Source: Lachnobacterium bovis (GTDB lineage: Bacteria > Bacillota > Clostridia > Lachnospirales > Lachnospiraceae). From it: a DNA stretch of 12,875 nucleotides. The stretch spans positions 1 to 12,875 of the forward strand of contig NZ_FOGW01000036.1 in NCBI RefSeq assembly GCF_900111325.1, read 5' to 3'. Made by a program: the position numbers and the translations under genes. Under the pieces are notes generated by a model that searched no databases, was not told where the DNA came from, and saw only the letters and a list, made by a program, of their open reading frames with translations. Shown piece after piece: positions 6,627 through 12,875 of the stretch (position 1 is the first letter of the stretch; each line of letters opens with the position of its first letter).

Positions 6627-6834
6627 GTTTATGTTAGGACATCAAGAAGTTGATGGAAAAGAATGCGAATTTCATTATGATAGAGGTCAGTATTTGATAA
6701 TAGAGATTGTTAAGGATGTAAAGAAGCAGCTCTATAAATCACATAATTCCCAGGAAGCCTATAAAACATGGAATTCGTTGATTGGAAGAAAAAAAGGTTT
6801 TAGAAACGATGAACGTAAAAAAGAAAAAAAATAA
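6607..6834 (+). CDS. Small basic protein of unknown function
   Basis: I do not recognise this 75-residue protein. It starts MAQGINKFMLGHQEVDGKEC, has a central stretch rich in aromatic and acidic residues (HYDRGQYLIIEIVKDVKKQL), and ends in a very basic tail rich in lysine and arginine. There is no signal peptide, membrane segment or cysteine pair. I chose the ATG at 6607 because AAGGGG stands four to six bases before it; an in-frame ATG at 6553 has no such site. It overlaps the end of the carD-like gene by 20 bases in another frame, so the two are probably translationally coupled. PFK follows after 53 bases. Confidence 0.72.
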   Translation: MAQGINKFMLGHQEVDGKECEFHYDRGQYLIIEIVKDVKKQLYKSHNSQEAYKTWNSLIGRKKGFRNDERKKEKK

Positions 6835-6887
6835 AAGTTTAAGGTAAAATTAAAATAGGAATTGCTATAGTTGGAAAGGAGTCATAT

Positions 6888-7958
6888 ATGAGAATAGGAA
6901 TTTTGACAAGTGGTGGTGATTGCCAAGCACTTAATGCTGCAATGAGAGGTGTAGTAAAGGGGCTGTTTGAATATAACAAGGATGTTGAAATTTTTGGCTT
7001 CAAAAATGGATATAAAGGCCTAATCTATAAGGATTACAAACAGATGTCCAGAGAAGATTTTTCGGGAATACTCACAAGAGGTGGGACAATTCTTGGATCT
7101 TCAAGACAACCTTTTAAGCAGATGAGAGTTCCAGATGAAAACGGATTAGATAAAGTTGAAGCAATGAAAAAAACATATTATGACTTGAACTTAGATTGTA
7201 TAGTTATTTTGGGTGGAAATGGAACAGAAAAGAGTGCAAACTTACTTCGAGAAGAAGGCCTAAATGTTATACATTTACCTAAAACAATTGATAATGATAT
7301 TTATGGAACTGATGTGACATTCGGATTTCAGAGTGCAATTAATATAGCGACAGACGCAATTGATTGTATACATACAACAGCTGCGTCACATAATAGGGTT
7401 TTTATTGTAGAAGTTATGGGACATAAAGTAGGATGGCTTACTCTTTATGCAGGAGTTGCAGGAGGAGCGGATATTATTCTTATTCCAGAAATACCATATG
7501 ACATTGATAAAGTTATTTCGGCTATAGAAAAAAGAGGAAAAGAAGGTAAAGGATTTACCATATTAGCGGTTGCGGAAGGTGCAATTTCAAAAGAAGATGC
7601 TAAATTATCAAAGAAAGAGTATAAAAGTAAATTAGCAGATAGAAAATATCCATCTGTATCATATGAAATAGCAGCAGCTATAGAAAAACGAGCAGGTGTT
7701 GAAGTGCGTGTTACAGTTCCAGGACATACACAAAGAGGAGGAAGTCCTTGTCCATATGATAGAGTACTATGTACTAGATTAGGAGCAGCAGCAGCAAAAG
7801 CTATAATAGATAGAGATTATGGAAATATGATAGCGATGGTTAATGGAGAAACAAAGAGAGTACCATTAAGCAAAGTCGCAGGAAAATTAAAAACAGTAAA
7901 TCCAAAAGCACAAATGATTAAAGAAGCAAAAATGATAGGAATAAGCTTCGGAGATTAA
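6888..7958 (+). CDS. 6-phosphofructokinase, GGNGT/PKTIDND subtype
   Basis: PFK phosphorylates fructose 6-phosphate to the 1,6-bisphosphate in glycolysis. Visible motifs are GILTSGGDCQALNAAMR (4-20), GGNGT (109-113), PKTIDND (131-137, with D135 the likely base), and PGHTQRGG (278-285) for sugar binding. Two positions usually tell phosphate donors apart. The residue after the loop Asp is Gly112, as in ATP enzymes. The residue before TIDND is Lys132, as in pyrophosphate enzymes and some ATP enzymes. The Asp of the usual GGDG loop is Asn111. The phosphate donor is therefore best left open, with ATP more likely. AAAGGAG precedes the ATG. dnaX follows after 33 bases with no terminator. Confidence 0.93.
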   Translation: MRIGILTSGGDCQALNAAMRGVVKGLFEYNKDVEIFGFKNGYKGLIYKDYKQMSREDFSGILTRGGTILGSSRQPFKQMRVPDENGLDKVEAMKKTYYDLNLDCIVILGGNGTEKSANLLREEGLNVIHLPKTIDNDIYGTDVTFGFQSAINIATDAIDCIHTTAASHNRVFIVEVMGHKVGWLTLYAGVAGGADIILIPEIPYDIDKVISAIEKRGKEGKGFTILAVAEGAISKEDAKLSKKEYKSKLADRKYPSVSYEIAAAIEKRAGVEVRVTVPGHTQRGGSPCPYDRVLCTRLGAAAAKAIIDRDYGNMIAMVNGETKRVPLSKVAGKLKTVNPKAQMIKEAKMIGISFGD

Positions 7959-7991
7959 AATAAGTTATTGTAAGAAAGTTGGTGAACTATC

Positions 7992-9572
7992 GTGTCATAT
8001 ACGGCACTGTATAGAAAATTCCGTCCACAAGAATTTGAAGATGTAAAAGGTCAAGATCATATTGTCACAACCTTAAAAAATCAAATTAAAGCAAATAGAA
8101 TTGGTCATGCATATTTGTTTTGTGGTACAAGAGGAACAGGAAAAACTACTGTGGCAAAAATTTTTGCAAGGGCAGTAAATTGTGAAAATTCGGTTGATGG
8201 AAGTCCATGTGGTGAATGTCCAAGTTGCAAAGCCATAGCAGATGGATCATCGATGAATGTTATTGAAATAGATGCAGCATCAAACAATGGTGTCGAGAAT
8301 ATTAGACAAATAAAAGAAGAAGTGGCATATAGACCAACTGAAGGAAAATATAAAGTTTACATTATAGATGAGGTTCATATGTTATCAAACGGTGCGTTTA
8401 ATGCGTTGTTAAAAACATTAGAAGAACCACCATCATATGTTATCTTCATTTTGGCAACAACAGAAGCACATATGATTCCGTTGACAATATTATCTAGATG
8501 CCAACGTTACGATTTTAAAAGGATTTCAATAGAGACGATTTCCGAAAGATTAAACGAATTGATGGCAATAGAAAATGTAGAATGTGAAGAAAAAGCAATT
8601 CGTTACATTGCAAAATCCGCAGATGGTGCATTAAGAGATGCGTTATCATTATTAGATCAGTGTATTGCTTTTCACCTGGGGAAAAAACTTACATATGACA
8701 TGGTTTTAGAGGTGTTAGGTGCAGTTGATACAGATGTATTTACTAAATTGTTTAATCAGATAGTTGAAAAAAATCTGCTAGGAGCTATATCAACACTAGA
8801 AGAGCTAGTTATAAAAGGTAGAGAGTTAGGTCAATTTGTAAATGACTTTACATGGTACCTAAGAAATTTATTACTATTAAAAAGTTCAGATGGAATGGAA
8901 GATGTGTTAGATGTTACCTCTGAAAACCTAGAAATATTAAAAAAAGAAATACAAAAAATTTCAATAGATGAATTGATGCGATATATTCGTATTTTTTCAG
9001 AACTAAGTAATAAGTTGAAACATGCAACGCAAAAGAGAATTATTGTCGAAATAGGAATAATTAAATTATGTAAACCAGAAATGGAACAAAATTATGATTC
9101 AATTGTTAATAGAATAATTGCATTAGAAAAGAAAATAGAAAAAGGGGTTGTTGTTGCTAGTGCAAATTCGGGAGATAACAATAATAGTGTTCAATTGGCG
9201 AATGAAACTAAAAAAATGATTCCAAAAGAATTACCAAAAGCCTTACCAAAAGAATTAGAAGTTCTTGCGAGAGAGTGGAATGCAACTATTTCTGCGTGTG
9301 GTGGAGTGTCTAGAAATTATTTCAGGGAAGCAGTGCCAACTGTAGGATCTAATAATGAAATAATTCTTGTACTCGATAATAAGAATGCTTATGAATATTT
9401 AAGTAATAATAGAGGCGATTGCATAACAGATTTAAAAAATCAAATAGCCAATAAAATAGGAAAAAGCGTGGAAGTTATAGTGCAGCAGAACAAAGAAAAT
9501 GTTGCAGCACAAGAGGCGGTTGTTGATTTTACTAAATTAATTAACATGGAAATTGAAGAAGAACAAATGTAA
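7992..9572 (+). CDS. dnaX: DNA polymerase III subunit gamma/tau
   Basis: This is the clamp-loader ATPase of the replicative DNA polymerase. Walker A GTRGTGKT is at 45-52. Four zinc-binding cysteines are C64, C73, C76 and C79. Walker B is YIIDEVHML (123-131), and the SRC arginine-finger motif is at 168-170. Domain III lies at about 240-360, and a tau-like C-terminal part of about 165 residues includes a PKEL/PKAL/PKEL linker. At 526 residues it is slightly shorter than B. subtilis DnaX. It starts with GTG, with only a weak ribosome site (GGTG at 7981-7984). It is probably cotranscribed with PFK. The ybaB-recR pair after it is the standard bacterial neighbourhood. Confidence 0.96.
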   Translation: MSYTALYRKFRPQEFEDVKGQDHIVTTLKNQIKANRIGHAYLFCGTRGTGKTTVAKIFARAVNCENSVDGSPCGECPSCKAIADGSSMNVIEIDAASNNGVENIRQIKEEVAYRPTEGKYKVYIIDEVHMLSNGAFNALLKTLEEPPSYVIFILATTEAHMIPLTILSRCQRYDFKRISIETISERLNELMAIENVECEEKAIRYIAKSADGALRDALSLLDQCIAFHLGKKLTYDMVLEVLGAVDTDVFTKLFNQIVEKNLLGAISTLEELVIKGRELGQFVNDFTWYLRNLLLLKSSDGMEDVLDVTSENLEILKKEIQKISIDELMRYIRIFSELSNKLKHATQKRIIVEIGIIKLCKPEMEQNYDSIVNRIIALEKKIEKGVVVASANSGDNNNSVQLANETKKMIPKELPKALPKELEVLAREWNATISACGGVSRNYFREAVPTVGSNNEIILVLDNKNAYEYLSNNRGDCITDLKNQIANKIGKSVEVIVQQNKENVAAQEAVVDFTKLINMEIEEEQM

Positions 9573-9624
9573 GATATATTTAAAAGGTTGACTAAAAAAG
9601 AAAAATATAATCTTACGAAAGGTA

Positions 9625-9665
9625 TAGACAAAACGAAAAAAAATTAATACAATAAAAATATTGTA
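9625..9665 (+). promoter_or_regulatory. Promoter and palindrome upstream of ybaB-recR
   Basis: TAGACA (9625-9630) and TACAAT (9648-9653) are 17 bases apart, giving ybaB-recR a likely promoter of their own inside the dnaX-ybaB gap. A perfect inverted repeat, TACAATA-AAAA-TATTGTA (9648-9665), begins on the -10 box and reaches the expected start of transcription. It may be an operator, though in DNA this AT-rich chance is not excluded. Confidence 0.6.
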
Positions 9666-9711
9666 GTAAATAGAAAATGCGTTAAATTAATGCGTATAGG
9701 AGGAACAAAAC

Positions 9712-10050
9712 ATGGCAAGAAGAGGTGGATTTCCAGGTGGAATGCCAGGAAACATGAATAATATTATGAAACAGGCACAGAAGATGCAAAAGCAGATGGC
9801 AGAAGCACAACAAGCCTTAGAAGAAAAAGAACATACAGCAAAAGCAGGTGGCGGTGCTGTAGAGGTTACAGTTAATGGTAAACATGAAGTTGTAAGTGTA
9901 AAATTAGCAGAAGAAGTAGTTGATCCAGATGATATTGAAATGCTTCAGGACTTAATTATAGCTGCAACTAATGAAGCAATGAGAATGGTTGATGAAGATT
10001 CTCAGCAGACAATGTCTAAGTTTACAGGTGGATTAGGTTTAGGATTCTAG
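9712..10050 (+). CDS. YbaB/EbfC-family nucleoid-associated protein
   Basis: This small dimeric DNA-binding protein is encoded between dnaX and recR in most bacteria. The 112 residues start with a flexible Gly/Met-rich head (RRGGFPGGMPGNMNN). A helix KQAQKMQKQMAEAQQALEE follows, then the beta core GGGAVEVTVNGKHEVVSVKL (about residues 46-65), and finally the VDPDDIEMLQDLI segment and terminal helix. All of these fit the YbaB family. AGGAGG stands at good distance before the ATG. RecR starts two bases after its stop codon, and the two may act together in recombination or repair; the exact role of YbaB is unsettled. Confidence 0.95.
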   Translation: MARRGGFPGGMPGNMNNIMKQAQKMQKQMAEAQQALEEKEHTAKAGGGAVEVTVNGKHEVVSVKLAEEVVDPDDIEMLQDLIIAATNEAMRMVDEDSQQTMSKFTGGLGLGF

Positions 10051-10051
10051 T

Positions 10052-10648
10052 ATGGAATACTATAGTAAAGAGATTACCAAATTAATAGAAGCTTTAGCGG
10101 GCTTACCAGGAATTGGTAGTAAGACAGCTCAAAGATTAGCCTTCCATATTTTAAATATGCCAGAAGAACAGGTAAAAAATCTTTCGAGCTCAATAATAAA
10201 TGCAAAAAGGAATGTAAAATATTGTAAAGAATGTTTTACATTAACAGACGAAGAAGTATGTCCAATATGTAAAGATGTCAAGAGAGATCATACAACAATT
10301 ATGGTTGTTGAAAATACTCGTGATCTTGGTGCATACGAAAAAACAGGTAAATATAATGGTGTTTATCATGTTTTACATGGAGCAATATCTCCAATGCTAG
10401 GAATAGGTCCCCAGGACATTAAATTGAAAGAGTTAATGACACGTTTGCAAAAAGATGTAAAAGAAGTTATTATAGCAACAAATTCGAGTCTTGAAGGGGA
10501 AACAACAGCTATGTATATAAGCAAATTAATTAAGCCTACAGGAATTAAAGTTAGTCGTATAGCGAGTGGCGTTCCAGTAGGAGGAGATTTAGAGTACATA
10601 GATGAAGTGACATTATTGCGTGCGTTAGAGGGTAGAACAACTTTATAA
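10052..10648 (+). CDS. recR: Recombination mediator protein RecR
   Basis: RecR with RecO (and RecF) loads RecA on gapped DNA. The 198-residue chain has every expected part: a helix-hairpin-helix LPGIGSKTAQRLAFHIL (18-34), a zinc finger CKEC (58-61) and CPIC (70-73), and a Toprim domain from about 83 (VVENTRDLGAYEKTG). The conserved stretches GAISPMLGIGP (110-120), TNSSLEGETTAMY (143-155) and GVPVGGDLEY (173-182) follow. The usual TNPT is TNSS here. It begins two bases after the ybaB stop codon, and AGGA at the end of ybaB serves as ribosome site, so the two are translationally coupled. There is no intrinsic terminator after it. Confidence 0.97.
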   Translation: MEYYSKEITKLIEALAGLPGIGSKTAQRLAFHILNMPEEQVKNLSSSIINAKRNVKYCKECFTLTDEEVCPICKDVKRDHTTIMVVENTRDLGAYEKTGKYNGVYHVLHGAISPMLGIGPQDIKLKELMTRLQKDVKEVIIATNSSLEGETTAMYISKLIKPTGIKVSRIASGVPVGGDLEYIDEVTLLRALEGRTTL

Positions 10649-10681
10649 AAAATAAATATATAAATGAGCTAAAAATAATTA

Positions 10682-10757
10682 ATCCTAGGTACATGTTTTG
10701 TGAAAGTATTTAATGCAAATTAAGTATGTTTTCTTGAATAAATGCTGTACCTAGGAT
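10682..10757. repeat. Long-spaced 12-bp inverted repeat upstream of the DUF5711-like gene
   Basis: ATCCTAGGTACA (10682-10693) and TGTACCTAGGAT (10746-10757) are exact inverted copies, 52 bases apart. Each arm holds the palindrome CCTAGG. The right arm lies inside the spacer of a likely promoter. No T-run follows, so it is not a normal terminator. It could be a pair of operators or a long hairpin in the recR read-through RNA. Confidence 0.7.
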
Positions 10758-10762
10758 AATAT
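10734..10762 (+). promoter_or_regulatory. Candidate promoter of the DUF5711-like gene
   Basis: TTGAAT (10734-10739), 17 bases, then TAATAT (10757-10762), about 34 bases before the start codon. The right arm of the 12-bp inverted repeat fills most of the spacer, so a protein bound there would block polymerase. Confidence 0.5.
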
Positions 10763-10795
10763 TATTATTAGGGAAAAACTAATGTGAGGGGAATT

Positions 10796-11986
10796 ATGGC
10801 TATTAAGAGTGAATTCAAAAGAATAGAGACGAATGAAGATATTATAGAAAAAAAGGTTAGAGAACATAAAAAGAAGATTTTTAGAAGAATAGTAGTGATT
10901 GCTTTAATAGTGATAAGTTGCTTAATTCTTTTTGAATTAATATCATCAATGCGTTCATATTCAAGATATACGGTTGTAGATTATAGTAAATGTTCCGATA
11001 CAGGAGCATCTAAATATGAAAGTTTTAAAGGAAATATTGTAGAATATACTAATGATGGAGCAAATTATAAAAATACATCGGGCGACCTGATTTGGAATCA
11101 AGCCTATACTATGACAACGCCAGTAGTTGCAAAATGTAATAATTATTTTGTTATCTATGATAAAGGTGGAACCAAGATGGTATTGCTGAATGAGAATGGA
11201 ATAGTAGAAAATATTGAAACGACAAAACCAATTCAAAAAGCAAAAGTTGCAGATCAAGGTAGTATAGCAACAATCCAAAAAAGTGGAACAGAATATACTG
11301 TGAAATTGTATGATAAAAGAGGAAAAGAGCTAGCAGGAGGAGAATATCATGGTAACAAGGGGGGATTTCCGATTGACGTAGCAATATCAAGCGATTCTAA
11401 AAAGATGGCAGTGTCACTAATTGATATAAATAAAGGGAAAGTAGATACAACTTTAAATTTTTACAATTTTGATACGGTTGGTCAGAATAAAATAGATAAT
11501 AATGTTGGATCATATGCGTACGAAGATACAATAATTCCAGAAATATATTATGCATCAAATAATTTGATGGTAGGAGTATCAGATAATGCAATCTATCAAT
11601 TTGCAGAGAGTGACACACCAAAATTGAAAAGAAAAATAAAAATAAAAGATAATATTAGAAGTGTATTTTATAATGATAAATATGTAGGAGTCGTTACTGA
11701 AAAAAGCGATGAAAAAAATGAAAAAAAACATATTATCGTTTACGATAAAAGTGGAAAGATTGCAATGGAAAATCATACAAAGCTTGCATATGATACAGTT
11801 GAATTGCTTGATAACAATGAAATCTGTGTAAAAAATAACTCCGAGTGTGAAATTTATACAATGTATAGCATTAGAAAATTAAAAACTAAATTTGAACAAG
11901 AAATATATAAAATATTTCCAAGAGGATCATCACGAAAGTATCTTTTTATAGGAAAGGGTGAAATGCAAGAAGTAAAACTTTACTAG
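10796..11986 (+). CDS. Membrane-anchored protein of the DUF5711 type, beta-propeller-like
   Basis: The 396-residue protein has a charged cytoplasmic head (about 1-31), one membrane segment (about 32-49, IVVIALIVISCLILFELI) and a large outer domain. The outer domain consists of repeated beta-strand units such as VAKCNNYFVIYDKGGTKMVL and YTVKLYDKRGKEL, alternating with Asp/Gly turns. These suggest a WD40-like propeller facing outwards. The layout matches what I know of DUF5711, a family of unknown function common in Lachnospiraceae; this is recognition from memory, not a search. I start at the ATG 10796, which has GAGGGG just before it. A GTG at 10784 would add four residues but place the ribosome site inside the gene. 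Confidence 0.72.
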   Translation: MAIKSEFKRIETNEDIIEKKVREHKKKIFRRIVVIALIVISCLILFELISSMRSYSRYTVVDYSKCSDTGASKYESFKGNIVEYTNDGANYKNTSGDLIWNQAYTMTTPVVAKCNNYFVIYDKGGTKMVLLNENGIVENIETTKPIQKAKVADQGSIATIQKSGTEYTVKLYDKRGKELAGGEYHGNKGGFPIDVAISSDSKKMAVSLIDINKGKVDTTLNFYNFDTVGQNKIDNNVGSYAYEDTIIPEIYYASNNLMVGVSDNAIYQFAESDTPKLKRKIKIKDNIRSVFYNDKYVGVVTEKSDEKNEKKHIIVYDKSGKIAMENHTKLAYDTVELLDNNEICVKNNSECEIYTMYSIRKLKTKFEQEIYKIFPRGSSRKYLFIGKGEMQEVKLY

Positions 11987-12007
11987 AAAAAGTCACGTAA
12001 AATCTAT

Positions 12008-12061
12008 TTCAAAACAAATAACTAAGCCAACATCTTCAAAACAAATAACTAATCCAACATC
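12008..12061. repeat. Two tandem copies of a 27-bp unit
   Basis: The unit starts TTCAAAACAAATAACTAA and ends CCAACATC. Copies at 12008-12034 and 12035-12061 differ at one base (AAGCC against AATCC). Being nine codons long, the unit in one plus-strand frame reads as a peptide repeat, SKQITKPTS then SKQITNPTS. That frame is +1 to the preceding CDS and ends at TGA 12075-12077. No start codon with a ribosome site opens it. Confidence 0.85.
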
Positions 12062-12102
12062 AAGTGTCTTGAAGTGAAAATATACTTATTAAAGATATAC
12101 TT

Positions 12103-12216
12103 GTGAAAGATATCAATGCGAAAGTCAACGATGTGAAAGATATCAATGCGAAAGTTAACGATGTGCAAGGTATCGATATGAATGATGTCGAAGTCAAGTC
12201 TATTAATGTGAAAGAT
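12103..12216. repeat. Tandem 30-bp repeat with degenerate further copies
   Basis: Copies at 12103-12132 and 12133-12162 start GTGAAAGATATCAATGCG and differ at one base. A third, degenerate copy follows (12163-12192), and a partial one (GTGAAAGATA) begins at 12208. In one plus-strand frame the unit reads VKDINAKVND, and the single difference is silent (GTC/GTT, Val). The frame stays open from 12073 to TAA at 12223-12225 but has no good start. With the 27-bp repeat it fills the roughly 270 bases between the DUF5711-like gene and the terminator. It may be a remnant of a repeat-coding gene or non-coding. Confidence 0.8.
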
Positions 12217-12255
12217 ACTATATAAAAAAGAATAGTGTATTTGTGTAAATTATAT

Positions 12256-12305
12256 ATATTCTCATTATTGGATGAAAAATAGACCAATGATGAGAGTATT
12301 TTTTT
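12256..12305 (+). terminator. Strong intrinsic terminator before the rRNA operon
   Basis: A 16-bp stem (12256-12271 with 12284-12299, two G-T pairs, core CTCATTATTGG/CCAATGATGAG) closes a 12-base loop and is followed by seven T residues. It stops transcription from the DUF5711-like gene and repeats before the rRNA promoters. Confidence 0.9.
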
Positions 12306-12360
12306 GAGCAATGTTAAGTCGTTGAATAGAATTCGTTGCTGAATAATAATAGTTAAATAG

Positions 12361-12447
12361 AAAAAAATTAAATAAAAACTAAGAAAATAAAAAAAGTAAT
12401 AAAAAATAAAAAAAACTGTTGACACAAAGAACTAAAGATGGTATTAT
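12361..12447 (+). promoter_or_regulatory. rRNA operon promoter P1 with UP-like A-tracts
   Basis: TTGACA (12419-12424), 17 bases, TATTAT (12442-12447). A TATAAT overlaps at 12445-12450 but would need a 20-base spacer. The 58 bases before the -35 are almost only A and T with repeated A-tracts (12361-12416), as in an UP element that contacts the polymerase alpha subunits. Confidence 0.82.
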
Positions 12448-12461
12448 AATCTAGCTGACAG

Positions 12462-12507
12462 CGAAGAGCTCACAAGCAAAGGAAACTAGTAAGTGAGAAA
12501 GACTTCG
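12462..12507 (+). other. Hairpin in the P1 leader RNA
   Basis: CGAAG (12462-12466) pairs with CTTCG (12503-12507), and inside it CTCAC (12469-12473) pairs with GTGAG (12493-12497). It forms early in RNA started at P1 and has no T-run, so it is a leader structure rather than a terminator. Confidence 0.45.
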
Positions 12508-12613
12508 ATCAGACATCTTTCGTCAGATGATGGCAAGTTTTTATTTAGAAACGATTCAATATAAAGCACCTTGATTGGTAGCAGTGAATTGAAAAAATTA
12601 AAACAAAAAAGTG

Positions 12614-12642
12614 TTGACAAACACTAAGAAAGGTGATAAGAT
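12614..12642 (+). promoter_or_regulatory. rRNA operon promoter P2
   Basis: TTGACA (12614-12619), 17 bases, TAAGAT (12637-12642), with an extended -10 (TGATAAGAT). It lies about 195 bases after P1 and 180 before 16S. A perfect inverted repeat AGTGTT-GACA-AACACT (12610-12625) encloses its -35 box. Confidence 0.85.
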
Positions 12643-12674
12643 ATAGAAGTTGTCGCTGATAAGCGAAACAAAAA

Positions 12675-12690
12675 CTTTGATAACTAAATA
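12675..12690 (+). promoter_or_regulatory. boxA-like antitermination element in the rRNA leader
   Basis: CTTTGATAACTAAATA resembles the CTTTGAAAACTGAATA element that precedes 16S and 23S genes in many Firmicutes. There the Nus factors load on it to prevent early termination. It lies just downstream of P2, as expected. Confidence 0.6.
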
Positions 12691-12699
12691 GTGAAAAAC

Positions 12700-12769
12700 C
12701 TTGAAAGATTCTAAAGAGAATTATTCAAGTAATCGAAAGATTACACGAACAGCATCTGAGAGAAGATGC
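12700..12769 (+). other. Row of hairpins in the 16S leader
   Basis: Three stems follow each other. CTTGAA/TTCAAG (12700-12705/12724-12729) encloses ATTCT/AGAAT. GTAATC-GAAA-GATTAC (12729-12744) has a GNRA tetraloop. GCATCT/AGATGC (12752-12757/12764-12769) closes the row. Such leader hairpins guide folding and processing of the 16S precursor. The partner strand for RNase III cleavage would lie after 16S, outside the window. Confidence 0.6.
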
Positions 12770-12823
12770 ACCTTTAAACAGTAACAAGGAAATTAGCCAA
12801 GCTAAGTTCTGAGAATCAAATTT

Positions 12824-12875
<52 letters not shown>

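Noticed and set aside
8939..8945. A7 slippery run in dnaX that could give a short gamma protein by -1 frameshifting
   Set aside because: A slip at codon 317-318 would stop a few codons later, inside domain III, leaving a clamp-loader subunit too short to assemble. No clear downstream stimulatory hairpin is seen.
9588..9611. TTGACT with TATAAT as a promoter after dnaX
   Set aside because: The spacer is only 12 bases, too short for sigma-A; TAGACA/TACAAT further down has 17.
10682..10757. 12-bp inverted repeat as the recR terminator
   Set aside because: The loop would be 52 bases, and GGATAATATTATTATT follows instead of a T-run.
10961..11776. Several minus-strand frames inside the DUF5711-like gene
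   Set aside because: They are rich in Phe, Ile, Tyr and Leu as expected from the reverse strand of AT-rich coding DNA and lack ribosome sites.
12008..12216. CRISPR-like array
   Set aside because: Units are directly adjacent with no unique spacers between them, and there are only two good copies of each kind and no cas genes.
12060..12425. Minus-strand reading frame of about 121 residues across the repeats
   Set aside because: It starts at a GTG overlapping the P1 -35 box, has no ribosome site, runs through the A-tract region (giving a Phe/Tyr/Ile-rich head) and the terminator, and ends in the mirror of the tandem repeats. It is an AT-composition artefact.

Overview
The window is AT-rich chromosomal DNA from a low-GC Gram-positive bacterium, most likely a clostridial anaerobe of the Lachnospiraceae type. 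The evidence is a reverse rubrerythrin, a large Bacillus/Clostridium-type SRP RNA, strong AGGAGG-like ribosome binding sites, the dnaX-ybaB-recR block followed by a DUF5711-like membrane protein, and a phosphofructokinase of the GGNGT/PKTIDND kind. The family assignment is inference from gene content; no search was run. I see no phage, transposon, CRISPR array or other mobile element.

Layout. At 15-100 lies tRNA-Ser(UGA), with its own terminator, converging on a minus-strand rubrerythrin (264-809) that has a separate terminator and a perfect Fur/PerR-like palindrome upstream. A minus-strand GNAT acetyltransferase (932-1489) is divergent from tadA (1631-2125). The SRP RNA (about 2162-2424) has a strong promoter beginning right after the tadA stop. 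Next come nudC (2503-3369), an Rrf2-family regulator with a palindrome over its own -10 box (3452-3877), and the tRNA thiolase mnmA (3972-5042), which ends in a long terminator hairpin. After an AT-rich gap there is a plus-strand run: a small alarmone synthetase (5384-6238), a CarD-like RNA polymerase-binding protein (6318-6626), an unrecognised 75-residue protein, 6-phosphofructokinase (6888-7958), dnaX (7992-9572), ybaB (9712-10050), recR (10052-10648) and a DUF5711-like membrane-anchored protein (10796-11986). Two unlike tandem repeats follow that gene, then a strong terminator (12256-12305). The window ends in the leader of an rRNA operon with two promoters, a boxA-like element, a set of hairpins and the first ~52 bases of 16S rRNA.

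How the genes work together. Most are housekeeping: translation (tRNA-Ser, TadA, MnmA, SRP RNA, 16S), replication and repair (DnaX, YbaB, RecR), peroxide defence (rubrerythrin) and central metabolism (PFK, NudC). The most suggestive grouping is the (p)ppGpp synthetase beside a CarD-like protein. The promoter in front of carD has the same -35, spacer length and -10 as rRNA promoter P2 at the other end of the window. That fits a growth-rate or stringent-control theme but is not proof of one. I do not see a clearly new multi-gene system. The least explained parts are the 12-bp inverted repeat before the DUF5711-like gene, the two tandem repeats behind it, the 75-residue protein, and the Rrf2-mnmA pair without a cysteine desulfurase.
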